From NCBI GenBank assembly GCA_947167315.1, contig CAMVHP010000004.1:1-31276 (forward strand): a stretch of 31,276 nucleotides of DNA, read 5' to 3'. Shown here in pieces: positions 23,904 to 31,276 of this stretch (position 1 is the first letter of the stretch; the number at the start of each line of letters is the position of its first letter). Below the pieces are notes generated by a model. It ran no database searches. It was given only the letters and a program-made list of their open reading frames with translations, and was not told the origin of the DNA. The stretch is from RGIG8782 sp017475895 (GTDB taxonomy: Bacteria; Pseudomonadota; Alphaproteobacteria; Rickettsiales; UBA1997). Made by a program: the position numbers and the translations under genes.

Positions 23904-24258
23904 CAGGAGTGAAACATAAGCCGAATTCTGTTTTGACAATCATTAATCTAGAATTATAATTACTTATAATCTCAAGCTACCCACCATGATGTTTTGTGTG
24001 AAGACTGCACTGTTAAAAATAACAACATCTAATTTGGTATTGCTACTGTTGGGGTTTACCAACAGAACACATCTCTGTGTCTGTGGTGAGCTCTTACCTC
24101 GCCTTTTCACCCTTACCGAATGTAAACAATTACATTAGGCGGTTTGTTTTCTGTTGCACTATCCGTGAGATTACTCTCCGTGGTTGTTAGCCACCAACAT
24201 GTCTTCATGTAGTCCGGACTTTCCTCTTGCAAAGCAAGCGATTGTCTGTTCCACTCGA
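23904..24258 (-). ncRNA. rnpB: RNase P RNA (bacterial class A)
   Basis: About 355 bases on the minus strand with the universal RNase P RNA elements in order: GAGGAAAGTCCGGACT (P4 5' side and CR-I), ACGGAGAGTAATCTCACGG, AGTGCAACAGAAA, GGTAAGGGTGAAAAGGCGAGGTAAGAGCTCACC, and near the 3' end AGAATTCGGCTTAT (P4 3' side). The ends were set by helix P1, where GAGTGGAACA at the 5' end pairs with TGTTTCACTC at the 3' end with one G-U. A U-rich tract follows the 3' end. This RNA processes tRNA 5' ends. It fills the otherwise gene-free stretch 23814-24347. Ends are uncertain by a few bases. Confidence 0.95.
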
Positions 24259-24262
24259 ACTT

Positions 24263-24290
24263 ATTGTAGAACGTTTTTACTAAAATTCAA
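24263..24290 (-). promoter_or_regulatory. Promoter of rnpB
   Basis: On the minus strand, TTGAAT (24290-24285), a 16-base spacer and TACAAT (24268-24263). The predicted start, about 24256-24258, coincides with the P1 5' end of the RNA. Confidence 0.7.
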
Positions 24291-24347
24291 TGGTTTTTGT
24301 TTATGGGTGGTTTGTATAGCATTTAAATATTTTTCAATTTAATACAT

Positions 24348-26861
24348 TTATCTTAATAAATGCTGTTTCAAAAACCTTCCGGTTTTGCTATTTGCGTTGT
24401 TAATAATATCTTCGGGAGTTCCGGTGGCGACAATTTCACCTCCCAATTTGCCTCCTTCTGGTCCCATATCTATAATATAGTCGGCATTTCCAATAATATC
24501 TAGGTCGTGTTCAATTACAATTACCGTTGCTTTATTGTCAATTAACTTTTGAAATACATCAAGTAAAACCCTAACATCCAGTGGATGTAGTCCTATTGTT
24601 GGCTCATCAAAAACAAAAACCGTATCCTCTTGTTTATGTCCCATTTCTGAGGCAAGCTTTAATCGTTGTGCTTCACCGCCGGACAGGCTGGGAGTCGCTT
24701 CCCCAAGTGTTAAATATCCTAGTCCTAAATTCTTCAGAATTTGTAGTCTTTGTTTAATAACAACTTTTAGATCAGTGCAGGCATCTAGTGCGTGATTAAT
24801 ATCCATTGCCATGATTTCTGGTAGTGAGTAACTTTTTCCGGACTTTGACAGGTATTTTACCTCTTCTGCTTCCTTAGAATATCTTGAACCGCAACAGTCT
24901 GGACAAGGAATTTCAACATCCGGTAGGAATTGGACATCTAAACTTATGGTGCCGGTTCCGTCACAGGTTGGACATCTTAGTTTTCCGGTGTTATAGGAAA
25001 AATCACCAGCATTGTATTTATTTTTGCTGGCATCTGAACTTTTAGTAAATACCTTACGCAATTCATCATGAACACCGGCATACGTTGCCACCGTTGATCG
25101 AACGTTTATACCGATTGGAGTTGCATCGATTAATTTGACTTGTTTAATGCCATCTGCTGTTATATTTTTAATATGAACCGGTGGTTTTTTACAAGAAAAT
25201 TTTGATTCTAATGCCGGAATAAGACTTTCTAGTATCAGCGTTGTTTTTCCAGAGCCTGATACACCAGTTATGGCGGTTAATCTTCCCTTCGGAATATCAA
25301 CTTCAAGTGGTTTTACGGTGTGAATTTCTGAGGTTGATAAATGAATTACACCATTATTAAATAAATCGTTTTTATCTACTTTTGGTCGAACGCGTTCCAT
25401 ATGTTTTTTTAAAAACGGTCCTATTTTTGACACTGGATTATTTTTTATTTCGGAAATGGTTCCCGTTGCGATAACTTCACCACCATCCGCTCCGGAATCT
25501 GGTCCCATTTCAATTAACCAATCGGATTCCGATAAAATTTCAGTATCATGGTCAATCAATATAACAGAGTTACCGTCCGCCACAAGATCGTGTATAACAC
25601 TTTTTAAACCAACAATGTTCGCCGGATGTAGACCGATGGATGGCTCGTCCAGAACATATAACACTCCGGTTGTACGGTTACGGACGGAACGTGCCAGTTG
25701 CATTCGTTGTCTTTCGCCGGTGGAAAGCGTGGATGATGATCGATCAAGAGATAAATAACCAAGCCCTAAATCCATTAATCTTTTGGCGGTTGCTAAAAAC
25801 GATTCGCAAATTGCTTCAGCCATGGGTTTCATTTCCGTTGGTAATGAATTGGGAACACCTTTTACCCACTCAATTAATTCCGACAGGGTCATCTGGCAGG
25901 CAACATCTAAAGATATACCTCTTAGTTTTGGAGAACGTGCCTTATCTGAAAGTCTTGTACCATTACAATCCGGACAAATTCCTTCCTTCAAAAACTTTTC
26001 AACACGTTTCATACCTTTTTCATCCTTGACTTTTGCCAAAGCATTTTCAACTGTATACACAGCATTGTAATATGTGAAATCAAGTTCTCCAGCTTGATTA
26101 GAGTTTTTAGATTTGTAAAAAATATGTTTCTTTTCCGCTGGACCGTGAAATACAATTTCTTTTTCTTTGTCTGTTAAGTTTTTAAATGGTACATCTGTTC
26201 TTACGCCCATTTCACGACAAACATCAACCATTAGTGACCACATTAGAGAATTCCACGGAGCAATAGCGCCTTGATCTATTGTTAAATTTTCGTCAGGAAC
26301 AAGAGTTGTTTCATCAACGGCCCTGATAACACCAGTACCACCACAGGTTTTACAGGCTCCTTGACTGTTAAAAGCTAACTCCTCTGCACTCTGAGCATAA
26401 AAATGTACACCACATTCGGGACAAATGATTTCTTTTTCAGCGGCAACCGCCATTGTTGGCGGCGAATAGTGACCATTTGGGCAACGGTGATTGGCTAAAC
26501 GTGAATACATTAAACGTAAATTATTTAAAAGTTCTGTACCTGTACCAAATGTGCTACGTATACCGGAAACATTTGGTCTCTGATGAAGGGCTAAAGCCGC
26601 TGGGACATGTAAAATTTCATCAACCATAGCTTTTGACGCCTGAGTCATTCGTCTTCTGGTGTAGGTTGAAAGCGCCTCTAGATAACGTCTTGAACCTTCA
26701 GCGTAAAGAACGCCAAGCGCCAAAGAGGATTTACCTGAACCAGACACGCCGGCAATTCCAACAATTTTATTCAGTGGAACATCTACGTTGATATTTTTTA
26801 GATTGTGTACCTTTGCTCCTCGAATTTTTATCGCATTTACAATCTCTGTGTCTGTATTCAT
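24348..26861 (-). CDS. uvrA: UvrA-like ABC ATPase of the short (UvrA2) type
   Basis: 837 residues from the ATG at 26861 (MNTDTEIVNAIKIRGAKVHNLKN). A start at 26903 would add 14 residues without homology. Both ABC modules are complete: Walker A GVSGSGKSS and signature STGERQRMQLARS in the first, GVSGSGKTTL and SLSGGEAQRLKLASE in the second, each with an LDEP/FDEP Walker B. The zinc cysteine pairs (CPEC, CKTCGG, CPDC, CPTCDG) are kept. UvrA1 proteins are about 940 residues. Here the segment between RSTFGTGTELLNNLRLMYSR and the CPEC zinc site is short, so the UvrB-binding domain is missing. That places it with UvrA2/DrrC-like proteins, linked to DNA-damage or drug tolerance. Parts reach about 55% GC (for example 25681-25740), above its neighbours. 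It directly follows the Mla operon. Confidence 0.9.
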   Translation of the reverse strand: MNTDTEIVNAIKIRGAKVHNLKNINVDVPLNKIVGIAGVSGSGKSSLALGVLYAEGSRRYLEALSTYTRRRMTQASKAMVDEILHVPAALALHQRPNVSGIRSTFGTGTELLNNLRLMYSRLANHRCPNGHYSPPTMAVAAEKEIICPECGVHFYAQSAEELAFNSQGACKTCGGTGVIRAVDETTLVPDENLTIDQGAIAPWNSLMWSLMVDVCREMGVRTDVPFKNLTDKEKEIVFHGPAEKKHIFYKSKNSNQAGELDFTYYNAVYTVENALAKVKDEKGMKRVEKFLKEGICPDCNGTRLSDKARSPKLRGISLDVACQMTLSELIEWVKGVPNSLPTEMKPMAEAICESFLATAKRLMDLGLGYLSLDRSSSTLSTGERQRMQLARSVRNRTTGVLYVLDEPSIGLHPANIVGLKSVIHDLVADGNSVILIDHDTEILSESDWLIEMGPDSGADGGEVIATGTISEIKNNPVSKIGPFLKKHMERVRPKVDKNDLFNNGVIHLSTSEIHTVKPLEVDIPKGRLTAITGVSGSGKTTLILESLIPALESKFSCKKPPVHIKNITADGIKQVKLIDATPIGINVRSTVATYAGVHDELRKVFTKSSDASKNKYNAGDFSYNTGKLRCPTCDGTGTISLDVQFLPDVEIPCPDCCGSRYSKEAEEVKYLSKSGKSYSLPEIMAMDINHALDACTDLKVVIKQRLQILKNLGLGYLTLGEATPSLSGGEAQRLKLASEMGHKQEDTVFVFDEPTIGLHPLDVRVLLDVFQKLIDNKATVIVIEHDLDIIGNADYIIDMGPEGGKLGGEIVATGTPEDIINNANSKTGRFLKQHLLR

Positions 26862-26919
26862 TTTGTATTTTATTATTTTACTACGTAATAATAATATGTT
26901 CATTATTTAAATTGTTTTG

Positions 26920-27516
26920 CTATCTGCTGTTCTTTTTTACTATTATTGTACTAAGATTGCCGGCGATATCTTCAGCTAAAACAGCAATTATAAAACTCTC
27001 CTTATCAACTAGGTCAACATAACCATCATTTAAATCAAGTGTTTTTTTGAAATTGTCACTAAAAATTGTGTTACCTTTGCTGTCGTTTATGTAGTAGTAA
27101 CATTCAAAATTAACATTTTTATTAAGTATGGCGTCAATTCTCACAACATCAACTGTAATTAAATAATCGTAATATTTTTCACCTATGGTAAACTTTTTAA
27201 TATTTGAACTTGGTAGATACGTTTTTAAATTGTTATATAGCGTATCCTGAACCATGGTATCCAGAGGCTCAATCCAGCAACTTGTTTCGGTTATGTTATA
27301 TTCGACTCTATTTTCTTTCATTGTTATAATCTGTGGTTTATCAATGTAGCTTGGTATTTTTACATTGTTAACCAGAATGGTTTTATTTATATGTTTGTAC
27401 TTATGCATAACTTCATTTTCTACAGCCCTAAAACCATAGAAACTTGATGTCTTGCTTCTGCCATATATACAGCTTTGCAAAACACACAAGAATAAAACAG
27501 CAACAATTTTTTTCAT
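26920..27516 (-). CDS. ABC-type transport auxiliary lipoprotein (PqiC/YmbA-like)
   Basis: 198 residues. The signal peptide ends in the lipobox VLQSC (Cys16). The body matches the PqiC/YmbA-type pattern: an opening Tyr/Phe strand, KIPSYIDKPQIITMKENRVEYN, the conserved W-x-E-P-L segment (SCWIEPLDTMVQDTLYNNLKTYLP) and a final amphipathic helix. It should be an outer-membrane lipoprotein working with the MCE protein encoded just upstream. Its start lies one base after the stop of that gene. It is divergent but well placed. Confidence 0.82.
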   Translation of the reverse strand: MKKIVAVLFLCVLQSCIYGRSKTSSFYGFRAVENEVMHKYKHINKTILVNNVKIPSYIDKPQIITMKENRVEYNITETSCWIEPLDTMVQDTLYNNLKTYLPSSNIKKFTIGEKYYDYLITVDVVRIDAILNKNVNFECYYYINDSKGNTIFSDNFKKTLDLNDGYVDLVDKESFIIAVLAEDIAGNLSTIIVKKNSR

Positions 27517-27517
27517 A

Positions 27518-28297
27518 CTAATTACCCTTTCCTTTTATTAAAGATTCCGGATGTCTTTCCAGATAATCAACAAAATTTTTCATTGATTTCAAAAGATTAT
27601 TCAAACTACTAATAGCTGAATTCAAATTAACGGCGATGTTGTCGCTTTTGCCATCATATACGGTTATCATACCATCTATATTGTTAACAAGTCTATCCGT
27701 ATCCCTGATTAGTGGTAAAAAGTCATCATTGATGGATTGCAGAGTATTACTAAAATTTTCAAACATTTGTTTTAGTGGTAAATCCTTAAGACCACTGGAT
27801 AGCTCACCCTTTGACGACAAAACCGTTGGTATTTCTACAATTTTTTTGTCAACATACTTGTTCACAAATACATTTTTAGCCTCCGGAATGAAATCAAATT
27901 CAATCATCAGTTGTCCGGTTATAAAGCTATAGGTAGCTAATCTAGCCTTAAGACCTTTTTCTAGAAATACGCTGCCCAATATGTCGCTGTTGCCAATTGA
28001 ATTTTTATTACTGTTACTTTTATTTATAATGGCATAAACCGGAATATACATGTCAAATGTATCATTATCCACCACTAAATCTATTTTTACCACTTTACCT
28101 ATTTCGACACCCCTAAACATAACCGGAGAGCCAACCTTTAAGCCCTGTATGGATTCCCTAAAAAACATAACAAACATGCTGTTTTTGTCCACAATTATTT
28201 TGCTTTTTACAAAAAAGAAAAATATTGATAAAAATATTATAAATCCTGCCGTTATAAAAATACCAATTAATGTTTTATTTGGTTCTTTTCTACTCAT
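27518..28297 (-). CDS. mlaD: MCE-domain lipid-transport protein (MlaD family)
   Basis: 259 residues. One N-terminal membrane helix (about 10-28) precedes a single MCE domain (about 38-125) with FRESIQGLKVGSPVMFRGVEIGKV, the characteristic MCE stretch. A helical C-terminal tail (about 160-259) follows. It is the periplasmic substrate-binding subunit of a Mla-type phospholipid transporter, expected to form a hexamer on the MlaE permease. The C-terminal helices are longer than in E. coli MlaD (183 residues) and may form an extended channel. The start overlaps the ATPase gene by 8 bases. Confidence 0.92.
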   Translation of the reverse strand: MSRKEPNKTLIGIFITAGFIIFLSIFFFFVKSKIIVDKNSMFVMFFRESIQGLKVGSPVMFRGVEIGKVVKIDLVVDNDTFDMYIPVYAIINKSNSNKNSIGNSDILGSVFLEKGLKARLATYSFITGQLMIEFDFIPEAKNVFVNKYVDKKIVEIPTVLSSKGELSSGLKDLPLKQMFENFSNTLQSINDDFLPLIRDTDRLVNNIDGMITVYDGKSDNIAVNLNSAISSLNNLLKSMKNFVDYLERHPESLIKGKGN

Positions 28298-29045
28298 TGT
28301 TGCTCCTTGTTAAAAATTTTAAAACAGTTTCACTGTTCGTGTTATTCAATATTTCCTTTGGGTTGCCGGTGGCTAATATACTTTTGGTGTTAACATCAAG
28401 AAATATAGAATTTGTTCCAACGGTAAATATTGAGCTCAATTCATGTGTTACCACCACCATAGTGGTCCCCAGCGTTTCATTGATTTTTAATATTAAATCA
28501 TCCAATGATCTAGAGCTAACCGGATCCAGACCGGCTGAAGGTTCATCAAAATACACTATTTTCGGATCCAGAGCTAAAGCCCTAGCTAATCCAGCTCTTT
28601 TTTTCATACCTCCACTTATTTCCTCCGGATAGAAATTTTCAAAATTACCCAATCCCACCAGCGACAGTTTAAAGTGTGTTATATCATCAATTTCATCCTT
28701 TGAATAACTTGTCCACTGCTGCAGTGGCATAGCAACATTTTCAGCCAGAGTCATGGAACTAAACAAAGCGCCACTTTGATACAAAACGCCATTGTTTCTC
28801 ATTATTTCATCTCTGGTGTTTTCATCCGTTTTGTAAAAATTAACTCCATTGACAAAAACATCACCAACATCAGGCTCTTTTAATCCGGTCAATATTTTTA
28901 ACAGGCTACTTTTACCGCAACCGCTCTCACCCATTATAATAAATATATCCTTCTCGTTGATGGTGAAATTTAGATTTTTCATCAGCACAAAGTCGCCGTA
29001 GTTTATGTTTAAATCTCTAACTCGTACCTTTGTGTTTTCCTTCAT
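28290..29045 (-). CDS. mlaF: Phospholipid ABC transporter ATP-binding protein
   Basis: 251 residues. Walker A is GESGCGKSS (Lys45), Q-loop YQSGALF (about Gln90), signature ISGGMKKR (143-150), Walker B IVYFDEPSAGLDP (163-175) and H-loop THE (His201). The sequence GGMKKRAGLARALALDPKI is typical of the MlaF family. It powers the MlaE permease for lipid movement between the inner and outer membranes. It overlaps mlaE as ATGA and mlaD by 8 bases. No MlaB-like STAS gene is present, because that domain is fused to MlaE here. Confidence 0.95.
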   Translation of the reverse strand: MKENTKVRVRDLNINYGDFVLMKNLNFTINEKDIFIIMGESGCGKSSLLKILTGLKEPDVGDVFVNGVNFYKTDENTRDEIMRNNGVLYQSGALFSSMTLAENVAMPLQQWTSYSKDEIDDITHFKLSLVGLGNFENFYPEEISGGMKKRAGLARALALDPKIVYFDEPSAGLDPVSSRSLDDLILKINETLGTTMVVVTHELSSIFTVGTNSIFLDVNTKSILATGNPKEILNNTNSETVLKFLTRSNNE

Positions 29046-30118
29046 ATACCAAATACCTCACAAATACCAGTTATTGCACCGGTGGCAATTATTATCCACA
29101 CTGTTGAGGACACAACCGCCATCGTTGTAGCTTTTCCAACACCATCAGCATTTTTACTACAGTTTAACCCATAGTAACAGCCACACAGGGATATTATTAC
29201 ACCAAAAACAAAACTATGCAACAGACCCACCAGAAAATGATTCAAAGATAATATTGTTACAGACATTCTAAAATACTCAACGGGTGGTAAATTTAAAATA
29301 AAAATACCAACAAAGGCACCACCAAAAATACCGATTATTTCAGTAAACATAGTTAACATCGGTGTCGCTATAATGAGTGCTATAATTCGCGGTAGCAACA
29401 AAAAATCCACCGTAGATACCCCCATTGTTTTTAAAGCGTCAATTTCTTCATTAACTTTCATGGTTCCTATTGTAGCCGCATAGGACGCACCAATTCTACC
29501 GGACATAACAATTCCGGTCATAATGGCACCAACAATTCTAACCATAGAAATTGAGACCAAGCTGGCGATGTATATCTCTGCTCCAAAAATTTTTAACTCC
29601 AATGCTCCAACCAGAGCTAGGATTACACCGATCATAAAGTTTATCAATGAAACTATAGGTAACGCCTTAAACGTTGCATTTTCCAGCGATGAATACAAAT
29701 CAACTTTTCTATATTGTGCCTTCAGAAGCAACAAATTTTTTAGAGATTGTAAAACCAACAGTAGAAAGTTAATACCATTCATAAAACTGTCGAAGCAATC
29801 AACCGCCTTTTCTCCAATCTTTTTAAAAAATGATTGTTCTTTTGTTTTAATACTTTTAGCTTCCTTTCTGCTGGATAATGCTATTTTGATCAGTTGTTTT
29901 GCACTTTCCGACAGACCATCAATATCCACATCAATATTCTTTGCTTTTATCAGTTCAACTATTCTGAATGTCTTTGCTAATACCACTAAATTATCTCCAT
30001 TTACCTTTATATTTACTCTTTTTATTTTTCCGTCCGATATGACTTTAAACAGTTTTTCTCTTTCTCTGTCATTGAAAGTTTCATCCATCATAATGTTTAA
30101 ATTATCGTTTTCAGCCAT
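29042..30118 (-). CDS. mlaE: Phospholipid ABC transporter permease with N-terminal STAS-like domain
   Basis: 358 residues, about 100 longer than E. coli MlaE. The extra N-terminal part (about 1-95; KIKRVNIKVNGDNLVVLAK, VDIDGLSESAKQLIKIAL) looks like a STAS domain of the MlaB type fused to the permease, a common arrangement in alphaproteobacteria. The permease domain follows with an amphipathic elbow helix and five or six hydrophobic segments. Conserved pieces are GVILALVGALELKIFGAE, GRIGASYAATIGTMKVNEEIDALKTMG and LLPRIIALIIATPMLT. It is the first gene of the operon, with a promoter at 30152-30179. Confidence 0.94.
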   Translation of the reverse strand: MAENDNLNIMMDETFNDREREKLFKVISDGKIKRVNIKVNGDNLVVLAKTFRIVELIKAKNIDVDIDGLSESAKQLIKIALSSRKEAKSIKTKEQSFFKKIGEKAVDCFDSFMNGINFLLLVLQSLKNLLLLKAQYRKVDLYSSLENATFKALPIVSLINFMIGVILALVGALELKIFGAEIYIASLVSISMVRIVGAIMTGIVMSGRIGASYAATIGTMKVNEEIDALKTMGVSTVDFLLLPRIIALIIATPMLTMFTEIIGIFGGAFVGIFILNLPPVEYFRMSVTILSLNHFLVGLLHSFVFGVIISLCGCYYGLNCSKNADGVGKATTMAVVSSTVWIIIATGAITGICEVFGI

Positions 30119-30151
30119 AAATTTCTAGAGAAAAGATAAATGTATAACAAA

Positions 30152-30179
30152 ATGGTATTCATAAAAAAATAAAATTCAA
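30152..30179 (-). promoter_or_regulatory. Promoter of the mla operon
   Basis: On the minus strand, TTGAAT (30179-30174), a 16-base spacer and TACCAT (30157-30152). The predicted leader to the mlaE ATG at 30118 is about 27 bases. No Shine-Dalgarno sequence is seen. Confidence 0.55.
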
Positions 30180-30280
30180 TTTATTTATATGAAGAATTTT
30201 TTTTGATAAGCATTGATTCCACCGTATATTATATTTTGTTTTATTAGTGTATCTTTTATTTAACAAACAATTAAAAGTGA

Positions 30281-31276
30281 CTACCAACTAACTTTAAAGA
30301 TACTACCACCACCGCCGGTTGTTCCACTACAAGTAAAATAGCTGGTGTTGCAGTAGCCAGAACCTCCTCCTCCACCTTGACCGGCGGCACCAGGGCCACC
30401 TGAACCGCCACCGTAGTAACCAGCTCCTCCACCACAACCATAATCTTTGGAGGTGTAACAGCTGGCACTGGCGCCCTTTCCAAAGGAACCACTGGCACTG
30501 GTGCAGGCTGAACTGCTTCCTCCGGTACCACCGGAACTTAACGAGCCACCTCTTCCATATCTTCCGGAATCGTATGATGTACCATCATTACCACTATTGT
30601 TTCCACCGCCTCCTTTTCCACCATTTCCGGCTGTGTATTTGTTATATGCAGCTCCTCCGCCACCTCCGGCCACTAATAGCACAGCGCTCTTATTTCCAGA
30701 CAGGGTACTTAATTCGCCATTGGCAGTAGCAAGGTGAGTGGCTCCACCACCTCCGGCACCTAGTCCACCGGCTCCACCACCATTGTACCCGCCACCTGTA
30801 CCAACAGCATTACCACCAACATAAAAATAAAGCGTCTTTAAAAATGATGACATCTTACCGGAAACCATAACTCCCTTTGTGTAACCACCTGTACCCGCAG
30901 TAGAACTACCTACAGTAGCTCCATTTCCTCCGTATAAATAAAATGTTGCACTCTTACCCTGTTTTATCAGACCACTAAATAAACCATATTGCGGACAGAA
31001 GCTTCCGGCAAAGCCGGTGGTGCTGGTCACACTAAGTTGTCCACTGCTTATTATATAGCTTCCGCTACTACAGGTCAATACAGCTTTGGATGAGGCGCTA
31101 CCACCACTCCTCTCCACAGTAATCGTCCCCTCAGCTGTATCAGTAACAGTAGCATATGTAGTCTTAGTCACAAAGTCAGAACACCATCCAGTTGGAGAAG
31201 CATTGCCATCAAGTCCCATACCCAAATCCCTCGGTATATAACTACCATGACAGAACTGATGAGCTGTATAGGTGGT
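30281..31276 (-). CDS. Glycine-rich, cysteine-containing probable surface protein, N-terminus outside the window
   Basis: About 331 residues are visible and the frame is open to the window edge. The visible start has paired Cys and aromatic residues (QFCHGSYIPRDL, SPTGWCSDF, LTCSSGS, FCPQYGLF). A long glycine-rich region follows with repeated GGGGGA/GGNG runs and regularly spaced hydrophobic strands (ATFYLYGGNGA, TLYFYVGGNA, GGGGATHLATANG, AVLLVAGGGGGAAYN). This resembles the glycine-rich domain known from ALK/LTK receptors and some bacterial surface proteins. Two late Cys pairs (SCYTSKDYGC, YCNTSYFTC) suggest an exported, disulfide-bonded protein. Glycine codons raise the GC to roughly half, well above the neighbours. 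A pilin-like N-terminus is possible but is not in view. The antisense and shifted frames over it are composition artefacts. Confidence 0.75.
   Translation of the reverse strand, partial: TTYTAHQFCHGSYIPRDLGMGLDGNASPTGWCSDFVTKTTYATVTDTAEGTITVERSGGSASSKAVLTCSSGSYIISSGQLSVTSTTGFAGSFCPQYGLFSGLIKQGKSATFYLYGGNGATVGSSTAGTGGYTKGVMVSGKMSSFLKTLYFYVGGNAVGTGGGYNGGGAGGLGAGGGGATHLATANGELSTLSGNKSAVLLVAGGGGGAAYNKYTAGNGGKGGGGNNSGNDGTSYDSGRYGRGGSLSSGGTGGSSSACTSASGSFGKGASASCYTSKDYGCGGGAGYYGGGSGGPGAAGQGGGGGSGYCNTSYFTCSGTTGGGGSIFKVSW

Noticed and set aside
25456..26070. Plus-strand ORFs of about 95-129 codons inside uvrA
   Set aside because: They lie antisense to a well-conserved gene, lack promoters and have no recognisable domains.
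30271..30737. Val/Pro-rich and Pro-rich ORFs over the glycine-rich gene (both strands)
   Set aside because: They are shifted or antisense readings of GGN repeats. Amino-acid composition follows the repeat and there is no independent start or promoter.
1..31276. CRISPR arrays, transposases, integrases or phage genes
   Set aside because: No regularly spaced repeats, terminal inverted repeats or recognisable mobile-element proteins were found on either strand.

Overview
The window is very AT-rich and comes from a diderm, proteobacterium-like organism. I favour a low-GC alphaproteobacterium, probably uncultured and possibly host- or gut-associated. The diderm evidence is BamD, RlpA, an MlaE/MlaF/MlaD set with an auxiliary lipoprotein, and several lipobox proteins. 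The alphaproteobacterial lean rests on a CTTGA-N17-TTATAT heat-shock-type promoter in front of grpE and on the general gene style. It is an inference, not a proven placement. TGA is used as a stop, so the standard bacterial code applies.

Layout, left to right. 1-1591: 3' part of glmS, with a perfect 21-bp hairpin shared with a convergent DUF2628 membrane protein gene. 2018-4931: a degenerate NtrC-family regulator overlapping a secreted transglutaminase-like protein. 4950-9469 (minus): a membrane thioredoxin-like protein, a beta-CASP metallo-beta-lactamase ribonuclease, an NMP/thymidine phosphorylase carrying a one-base frameshift in a T7 run, then trmL. 9635-13376 (plus): metK, greA, tRNA-Arg(TCT), an uncharacterised conserved protein, a thioredoxin-like lipoprotein and grpE. 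13381-17794 (minus): a DUF2066-like exported protein, a MerR-type regulator, a short hydrophilic protein, rlmN, bamD and rlpA. 17926-19666: two unannotated small genes (49 and 58 codons) flanking a divergent PLP-enzyme-like protein. 19708-23813 (minus): GT2 glycosyltransferase-rmlA-rmlC-rmlD-rmlB, a tightly overlapping dTDP-L-rhamnose operon. 23904-24258 (minus): RNase P RNA. 24348-30118 (minus): the mlaE-mlaF-mlaD-lipoprotein operon followed by a short uvrA2-type gene. 30281-31276 (minus): the C-terminal part of a glycine-rich, cysteine-containing, probably surface protein that runs off the window.

Much of the window concerns the envelope: phospholipid transport (Mla), outer-membrane assembly (BamD), septal peptidoglycan (RlpA), GlcNAc precursor (GlmS) and rhamnose for surface polysaccharide. 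The MBL ribonuclease followed by the phosphorylase looks like an RNA/nucleotide salvage unit. Promoters are unusually easy to read: most are TTGAnT-like and TAnnAT-like boxes with a 16-bp spacer, leaders are short, and recognisable Shine-Dalgarno sequences are rare.

No CRISPR array, transposase, integrase or phage gene was seen. The most unusual items are the frameshifted phosphorylase, the pseudo-enhancer-binding protein coupled to a transglutaminase, the thioredoxin/six-helix membrane protein, the glycine-rich protein, the orphan PLP-like enzyme and the two small ORFs.
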